From Prosapia bicincta (Eukaryota > Arthropoda > Insecta > Hemiptera > Cercopidae): DNA of 64,000 nucleotides. The stretch spans positions 66,113,398 through 66,177,397 of the forward strand of contig JBAIZL010000006.1 in NCBI GenBank assembly GCA_036971475.1, read 5' to 3'. A program made the translations under genes and the position numbers. The notes beneath the pieces were generated by a model. That model was not told the DNA's origin and ran no database searches. It saw nothing but the letters and a program-made list of their open reading frames with translations. Shown in pieces: positions 56,601-64,000 of this stretch (positions are counted from its first letter, which is position 1; each line of letters begins with the position of its first letter).

Positions 56601-59600
56601 TTTCAACTATTTGTAGTGAACTGTATTTTAGTGCATAAATTCAGAACACAGAAAAAAGGGGTGAAACTACTTTGCCAGCTCAAGTGTCAACACCTATGCA
56701 CTACTGTTACAGTACTTGTACAGTAGTTTCAACTATTTGTAGTGAACTGTATTTTAGTGCATAAATTCAGAACACAGAAACAAGGGCTGAAACTACTTTG
56801 CCAGCTCAAGTGTCAACACCTATGCACTACTGTTACAGTACTTGTACAGTAGTTTCAACTATCTGTAGTGAACTGAATTTTAGTGCATAAATTCATAACA
56901 CAGAAACAAGGGGTGAAACGACTATACCAGCTCAAGTGTAAACACCTATGCACTACTGTTACACTACGTGTACAGTAGTTTCAACTATTTGTAGTGAACT
57001 GTATTTTAGTGCATAAATTCATAACACAGAAACAAGGGGTGAAACTACTTTGCCAGCTCAAGTGTCAACACCTATGCACTACTGTTACAGTACGTGTACA
57101 GTAGTTTCAACTATCTGTAGTGAACTGTATTTTAGTGCATAAATTCATAACACAGAAACAAGGGGTGAAACGACTTTGCCAGCTCAAGTGTCAACACCTA
57201 TGCACTACTGTTACAGTACGTGTACAGTAGTTTCAACTAGCTGTAGTGAACTGTATTTTAGGGCATACATTCACAACACAGAAACAAGGGGTGAAACGAC
57301 TATACCAACTCATGTGTAAACACCTATGCACTACTGTTACAGTACGTGTACAGTAGTTTCAACTATCTGTAGTGAACTGTATTTTAGTGCATAAATTCAG
57401 AACACAGAAACAAAGTGTGAAACTACTATACCAGCTCAAATGTCAACACCAATGCACTACTGCTACAGTACGTGTACAGTAGTTTCAACTATCTGTAGTG
57501 AACTGTATTTTAGTGCATAAATTCATAACACAGAAACAAGGGGTGAAACGAATTTGCCAGCTCAAGTGTCATCACCTATGCACTACTGTTACATTACGTG
57601 TACATTAGTTTCAACTATCTGTAGTGAACTGTATTTTAGGGCATAAATTCATAACACATAAACAAGGGGTGAAACGACTTTGCCAGCTCAAGTGTCAACA
57701 CATATGTACTACTGTTACAGTACGTGTACAGTAGTTTCAACTATTTGTAGTGAACTGTATTTTAGTTCATAAATTCATAACACAGAAACAAGGGGTGAAA
57801 CGACTTTGCCAGCTCAAGTGTCAACACCTATGCACTACTGTTACAGTACGTGTACAGTAGTTTCAACTATTTGTAGTGAACTGTATTTTAGCGCAAAAAT
57901 TCATAACCCAGAAACAAGGGGTGAAACGACTTTGCCAGCTCAAGTGTCAACACCTATACACTACTGTTACAGTACGTGTACAGTAGTTTCATCTATCTGT
58001 AGTGAACTGTTTTTTAGTGCATAAATTCAGAACACAGAAACAAGGGGTGAAACGACTTTGCCAGCTCAAGTGTCAACACCTATGCACTACTGTTACAGTA
58101 CGTGTACAGTAGTTTCAACTATTTGTAGTGAACTGTATTTTAGCGCATAAATTCATAACACAGAAACAAGGGGTGAAACGACTTTGCAAGCTCGTGTCAA
58201 CACCTATGCACTACTGTTACAGTACGTGTACAGTAGTTTCAACTATTTGTAGTGAACTGTATTTTAGCGCATAAATTCATAACAAAGAAACAAGGGGTGA
58301 AACGACTTTGCCAGCTCAAGTGGCAACACCTATGCACTACTGTTACAGTACGTGTACAGTAGGTTCAACTATCTGTAGTGAACTGTATTTTAGGGCATAA
58401 ATTCATAACACAGAAACAAGGGGTGAAACGACTTTGCCAGCTCAAGTGTCATCACCTATGCACTACTGTTACAGTACGTGTACAGTAGTTTCAACTATCT
58501 GTAGTGAACTGTTTTTTAGTGCATAAATTCAGAACACAGAAACAAAGGGTAAAACTACTGTGCCAGCTCAAGTGTCAACACCTATGCACTACTGTTACAG
58601 TACGTGTACAGTAGTTTCAACTATCTGTAGTGAACTGTATTTTAGGGCATAAATTCATAACACAGAAACAACTTTGCCAGCTCAAGTGTCATCACATATG
58701 CACTACTGTTACAGTACGTGTACAGTAGTTTCAACTATTTGTAGTGAACTGTATTTTAGTGCATAAATTCATAACACAGAAACAAGGGGTGAAACTACTT
58801 TGCCAGCTCAAGTGTCAACACCTGTGCACTACTGTTACAGTACGTGTACAGTAGTTTCAACTATTTGTAGTGAACTGTATTTTAGGGCATAAATTCATAA
58901 CACAGAAACAAGGGGTGAAACTACTTTGCCAGCTCAAGTGTCAACACCTATGCACTACTGTTACAGTACGTGTACAGTAGTTTCAACTATTTGTAGTGAA
59001 CTGTATTTTAGTGCATAAATTCATAACACAGAAACAAGGGGTGAAACTACTTTGCCAGCTCAAGTGTCATCACCTATGCACTACTGTTACAGTACGTGTA
59101 CATTAGTTTCAACTATCTGTAGTGAACTGTATTTTAGGGCATAAATTCATAACACAGAAACAAGGGGTGAAACGACTTTGCCAGCTCAAGTGTCATCACC
59201 TATGCACTACTGTTACAGTACGTGTACAGTAGTTTCAACTATCTGTAGTGAACTGTATTTTAGGGCATAAATTCATAACACAGAAACAAGGGGTGAAACG
59301 ACTTTGCCAGCTCAAGTGTCATTACCTATGCACTACTGTTACAGTACGTGTACAGTAGTTTCAACTATCTGTAGTGAACTGTATTTTAGGGCATAAATTC
59401 ATAACACAGAAACAAGGGGTGAAACGACTTTGCCAGCTCAAGTGTCAACACATATGCACTACTGTTACAGTACGTGTACAGTAGTTTCAACTATTTGTAG
59501 TGAACTGTATTTTAGTGCATAAATTCATAACACAGAAACAAGGGGTGAAACTACTTTGCCAGCTCAAGTGTCAACACCTATGCACTACTGTTACAGTACG

Positions 59601-62600
59601 TGTACAGTAGTTTCAAATATTTGTAGTGAACTGTATTTTAGTGCATAAATTCATAACACAGAAACAAGGGGTGAAACTACTTTGCCAGCTCAAGTGTCAA
59701 CACCTATGCACTACTGTTACAGTACGTGTACAGTAGTTTCAACTATCTGTAGTGAACTGTATTTTAGGGCATAAAATCATAACACAGAAACAAGGGGTGA
59801 AACGACTTTGCCAGCTCAAGTGTCAACACCTATGCACTACTGTTACAGTACGTGTACAGTAGTTTCAACTATCTGTAGTGAACTGTATTTTAGGGCATAA
59901 ATTCATAACACAGAAACAAGGGGTGAAACGACTTTGCCAGCTCAAGTGTCAACACCTATGCACTACTGTTACAGTACGTGTACAGTAGTTTCAACTATTT
60001 GTAGTGAACTGTATTTTAGTGCATAAATTGATAACACAGAAACAAGGGGTGAAACTACTTTGCCAGCTCAAGTGTCAACACCTATGCACTACTGTTACAG
60101 TACGTGTACAGTAGGTTCAACTATCTGTAGTGAACTGTATTTTAGTGCATAAATTCATAACACAGAAACAAGGGGTGAAACGACTTTGCCAGCTCAAGTG
60201 ACAACACCTATGCACTACTGTTACAGTACGTGTACAGTAGGTTCAACTATCTGTAGTGAACTGTATTTTAGTGCATAAATTCATAACACAGAAACAAGGG
60301 GTGAAACGACTTTGCCAGCTCAAGTGACAACACCTATGCACTACTGTTACAGTACGTGTACAGTAGGTTCAACTATCTGTAGTGAACTGTATTTTAGTGC
60401 ATAAATTCATAACACAGAAACAAGGGGTGAAACGACTTTGCCAGCTCAAGTGTAAACACCTATGCACTACTGTTACAGTACGTGTACAGGAGGTTCAACT
60501 ATCTGTAGTGAACTGTATTTTAGTGCATAAATTCATAACACAGAAACAAGGGGTGAAACGACTTTGCCAGCTCAAGTGTCAACACCTATGCACTACTGCT
60601 ACAGTACGTGTACAGTAGTTTCAACTATCTGTAGTGAACTGTATTTTAGTGCATAAATTCATAACACAGAAACAAGGGGTGAAACGAATTTGCCAGCTCA
60701 AGTGTCATCACCTATGCACTACTGTTACATTACGTGTACATTAGTTTCAACTATCTGTAGTGAACTGTATTTTAGGGCATAAATTCATAACACATAAACA
60801 AGGGGTGAAACGACTTTGCCAGCTCAAGTGTCAACACATATGTACTACTGTTACAGTACGTGTACAGTAGTTTCAACTATTTGTAGTGAACTGTATTTTA
60901 GTTCATAAATTCATAACACAGAAACAAGGGGTGAAACGACTTTGCCAGCTCAAGTGTCAACACCTATGCACTACTGTTACAGTACGTGTACAGTAGTTTC
61001 AACTATTTGTAGTGAACTGTATTTTAGCGCATAAATTCATAACCCAGAAACAAGGGGTGAAACGACTTTGCCAGCTCAAGTGTCAACACCTATACACTAC
61101 TGTTACAGTACGTGTACAGTAGTTTCATCTATCTGTAGTGAACTGTTTTTTAGTGCATAAATTCAGAACACAGAAAAAAGGGGTGAAACTACTATACCAG
61201 CTCAAGTGTCAACACATATGCACTACTGTTACAGTACGTGTACAGTAGTTTCAAAAATTTGTAGTGAACTGTATTTTAGTGCATACATTCATAACACAGA
61301 AACAAGGGGTGAAACGACTAAACCAGCTCAAGTTTCAACACTTATGCACTACTGTTACAGTACGTGTACAGTAGTTTCAACTATCTGTAGTGAACTGTTT
61401 TTTAGTGCATAAATTCAGAACACAGAAAAAAGGGTGAAACTACTATACCAGCTCAAGTGTCAACACCTATGCACTACTGTTACAGTACGTGTACAGTAGT
61501 TTCAACTATCTGTAGTGAACTGTTTTTAGTGCATAAATTCAGAACACAGAAACAAGGGCTGAAACTACTTTGCCAGCTCAAGTGTCAACACCTATGCACT
61601 ACTGTTACAGTACTTGTACAGTAGTTTCAACTATCTGTAGTGAACTGAATTTTAGTGCATAAATTCATAACACAGAAACAAGGGGTGAAACGACTATACC
61701 AGCTCAAGTGTAAACACCTATGCACTACTGTTACACTACGTGTACAGTAGTTTCAACTATTTGTAGTGAACTGTATTTTAGTGCATAAATTCATAACACA
61801 GAAACAAGGGGTGAAACTACTTTGCCAGCTCAAGTGTCAACACCTATGCACTACTGTTACAGTACGTGTACAGTAGTTTCAACTATCTGTAGTGAACTGT
61901 ATTTTAGTGCATAAATTCATAACACAGAAACAAGGGGTGAAACGACTTTGCCAGCTCAAGTGTCAACACCTATGCACTACTGTTACAGTACGTGTACAGT
62001 AGGTTCAACTATCTGTAGTGAACTGTATTTTAGTGCATAAATTCATAACACAGAAACAAGGGGTGAAACGACTTTGCCAGCTCAAGTGTCAACACCTATG
62101 CACTACTGTTACAGTACGTGTACAGTAGATTCAACTAGCTGTAGTGAACTGTATTTTAGGGCATACATTCACAACACAGAAACAAGGGGTGAAACGACTA
62201 TACCAACTCATGTGTAAACACCTATGCACTACTGTTACAGTACGTGTACAGTAGTTTCAACTATCTGTAGTGAAATGTATTTTAGTGCATAAATTCAGAA
62301 CACAGAAACAAAGTGTGAAACTACTATACCAGCTCAAATATCAACACCAATGCACTACTGCTACAGTACGTGTACAGTAGTTTCAACTATCTGTAGTGAA
62401 CTGTATTTTAGTGCATAAATTCATAACACAGAAACAAGGGGTGAAACGAATTTGCCAGCTCAAGTGTCATCACCTATGCACTACTGTTACATTACGTGTA
62501 CATTAGTTTCAACTATCTGTAGTGAACTGTATTTTAGGGCATAAATTCATAACACATAAACAAGGGGTGAAACGACTTTGCCAGCTCAAGTGTCAACACA

Positions 62601-63320
62601 TATGTACTACTGTTACAGTACGTGTACAGTAGTTTCAACTATTTGTAGTGAACTGTATTTTAGTTCATAAATTCATAACACAGAAACAAGGGGTGAAACG
62701 ACTTTGCCAGCTCAAGTGTCAACACCTATGCACTACTGGTACAGTACGTGTACAGTAGTTTCAACTATTTGTAGTGAACTGTATTTTAGCGCATAAATTC
62801 ATAACCCAGAAACAAGGGGTGAAACGACTTTGCCAGCTCAAGTGTCAACACCTATACACTACTGTTACAGTACGTGTACAGTAGTTTCATCTATCTGTAG
62901 TGAACTGTTTTTTAGTGCATAAATTCAGAACACAGAAACAAGGGGTGAAACGACTTTGCCAGCTCAAGTGTCAACACCTATGCACTACTGTTACAGTACG
63001 TGTACAGTAGTTTCAACTATTTGTAGTGAACTGTATTTTAGCGCATAAATTCATAACACAGAAACAAGGGGTGAAACGACTTTGCAAGCTCGTGTCAACA
63101 CCTATGCACTACTGTTACAGTACGTGTACAGTAGTTTCAAATATTTGTAGTGAACTGTATTTTAGGGCATAAATTCATAACACAGAAACAAGGGGTGAAA
63201 CTACTTTGCCAGCTCAAGTGTCAACACCTATGCACTACTGTTACAGTACGTGTACAGTAGTTTCAACTATTTGTAGTGAACTGTATTTTAGTGCATAAAT
63301 TCAGAACACAGAAAAAAGGG
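53680..63320. repeat. Long higher-order duplication, offset 6912 bp, plus shorter nested ones
   Basis: The private markers of 53680-56405 recur in order at 60590-63320, each displaced by 6912 bp: S-T-H-M variant 54297/61209, AACAAAGTGTG 55397/62309, AAGCTCGTGTC 56174/63086. The copies diverge again at about 63330, where the downstream sequence follows the 52.88 kb version instead. Other offsets: 1762 bp (53635 to 55397), 2014 bp (55397 to 57411; 56174 to 58188) and 4898 bp (57411 to 62309; 58188 to 63086). Confidence 0.8.
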
Positions 63321-64000
63321 GTGAAACTACTATACCAGCTCAAGTGTCAACACCTATGCACTACTGTTACAGTACGTGTACAGTAGTTTCAACTATCTGT
63401 AGTGAACTGTTTTTAGTGCATAAATTCAGAACACAGAAACAAGGGCTGAAACTACTTTGCCAGCTCAAGTGTCAACACCTATGCACTACTGTTACAGTAC
63501 TTGTACAGTAGTTTCAACTATCTGTAGTGAACTGAATTTTAGTGCATAAATTCATAACACAGAAACAAGGGGTGAAACGACTATACCAGCTCAAGTGTAA
63601 ACACCTATGCACTACTGTTACACTACGTGTACAGTAGTTTCAACTATTTGTAGTGAACTGTATTTTAGTGCATAAATTCATAACACAGAAACAAGGGGTG
63701 AAACTACTTTGCCAGCTCAAGTGTCAACACCTATGCACTACTGTTACAGTACGTGTACAGTAGTTTCAACTATCTGTAGTGAACTGTATTTTAGTGCATA
63801 AATTCATAACACAGAAACAAGGGGTGAAACGACTTTGCCAGCTCAAGTGTCAACACCTATGCACTACTGTTACAGTACGTGTACAGTAGTTTCAACTAGC
63901 TGTAGTGAACTGTATTTTAGGGCATACATTCACAACACAGAAACAAGGGGTGAAACGACTATACCAACTCATGTGTAAACACCTATGCACTACTGTTACA

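Larger units (their letters stand above)
47736..64000. repeat. 126-bp satellite array, about 129 units, truncated by window end
   Basis: Unit landmarks: GCCAGCTCAAGTGTCAACACC, then TATGCACTACTG, TTACAGTACGTGTACAGTAG, TTTCAACTATCTGTAGTGAA, CTGTATTTTAGTGCATAAAT, TCATAACACAGAAACAAGG, GGTGAAACGACT. The first unit (47736-47862, 127 bp) is the most divergent; later ones are mostly 85-99 percent alike by eye. Each unit carries an 8-bp dyad ACTACTGT and ACAGTAGT separated by 12 bases. Small indels mark sublineages: AAGCTCGTGTC with 3 bp missing (52651, 56174, 58188, 63086), a 1-bp loss near 50165 and a 12-bp loss near 58670. A frame without stop occurs only where CATAAATTC is replaced by CATACATTC, so the 60-114-codon frames are not genes. 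Confidence 0.97.

Noticed and set aside
48365..61412. Repeated 60-114-codon frames rich in Cys, Thr and Ser as a secreted repeat protein or toxin family
   Set aside because: They are read-through of 126-bp satellite monomers where CATAAATTC became CATACATTC or similar; most monomers stop in that frame.
13885..64000. CRISPR array
   Set aside because: Repeats are head-to-tail without unique spacers and the setting is eukaryotic.
47736..64000. CENP-B box in the 126-bp satellite
   Set aside because: The unit lacks the TTCG...CGGG core. The visible dyad is a different sequence.

Overview
The window looks like intergenic, repeat-dominated DNA from an animal genome, most likely an arthropod and perhaps an insect. 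The grounds are: strong AT-richness (judged by eye, not counted), no bacterial-type gene packing, a decayed piggyBac transposase, a decayed Penelope-like (PLE) reverse transcriptase, tRNA-derived SINE-like copies, simple (TA)n/(CT)n tracts, and a short CCTAA-type block resembling the insect telomere motif TTAGG. The species assignment is weak. I found no intact host gene. Nearly all long open frames are artefacts of tandem arrays whose unit is a multiple of three.

Layout. 0.8-2.0 kb: piggyBac transposase pseudogene. 4-13.8 kb: AT-rich DNA with fold-back repeats, tRNA-like SINE copies, a CpG-rich block and a near-perfect 51-bp-arm hairpin at 10.1 kb. 13.9-17.2 kb: 69-bp tandem array. 17.2-24.3 kb: SINE fragments, a (TA)n tract and dispersed repeats. 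24.3-26.0 kb: PLE remnant with hammerhead-like motifs on both sides. 29.4-33.3 kb: array that switches abruptly from a 92-bp to an 84-bp unit. 35.3-35.7 kb: large imperfect inverted repeat. 38.7-42.6 kb: degenerate minisatellites (about 21-bp and 38-bp units). 43.8 kb: fold-back repeat. 47.7 kb to the window edge: a 126-bp satellite of about 129 monomers with nested higher-order structure, running off the end.

The most interesting signal is a dispersed short motif, found at least a dozen times. It reads CTGAAGA, then a hairpin, then GAAA, then an ATGTACAT-like mini-palindrome, then AGG. Its outer strands change together: TTTCCT/AGGAAA, TCCT/AGGA, ACCT/AGGT, ACCCT/AGGGT, ACTT/AAGT. This matches the layout of a hammerhead ribozyme with a very short stem III. 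Several copies form inverted pairs, and two bracket the PLE remnant, in line with the known presence of hammerhead motifs in PLE terminal repeats. No catalytic activity is shown; most copies are degenerate and there is an extra U next to stem II.

There is no operon or pathway here. The parts interact as mobile-element debris (piggyBac, PLE, SINE, fold-backs) among independently amplified satellites.
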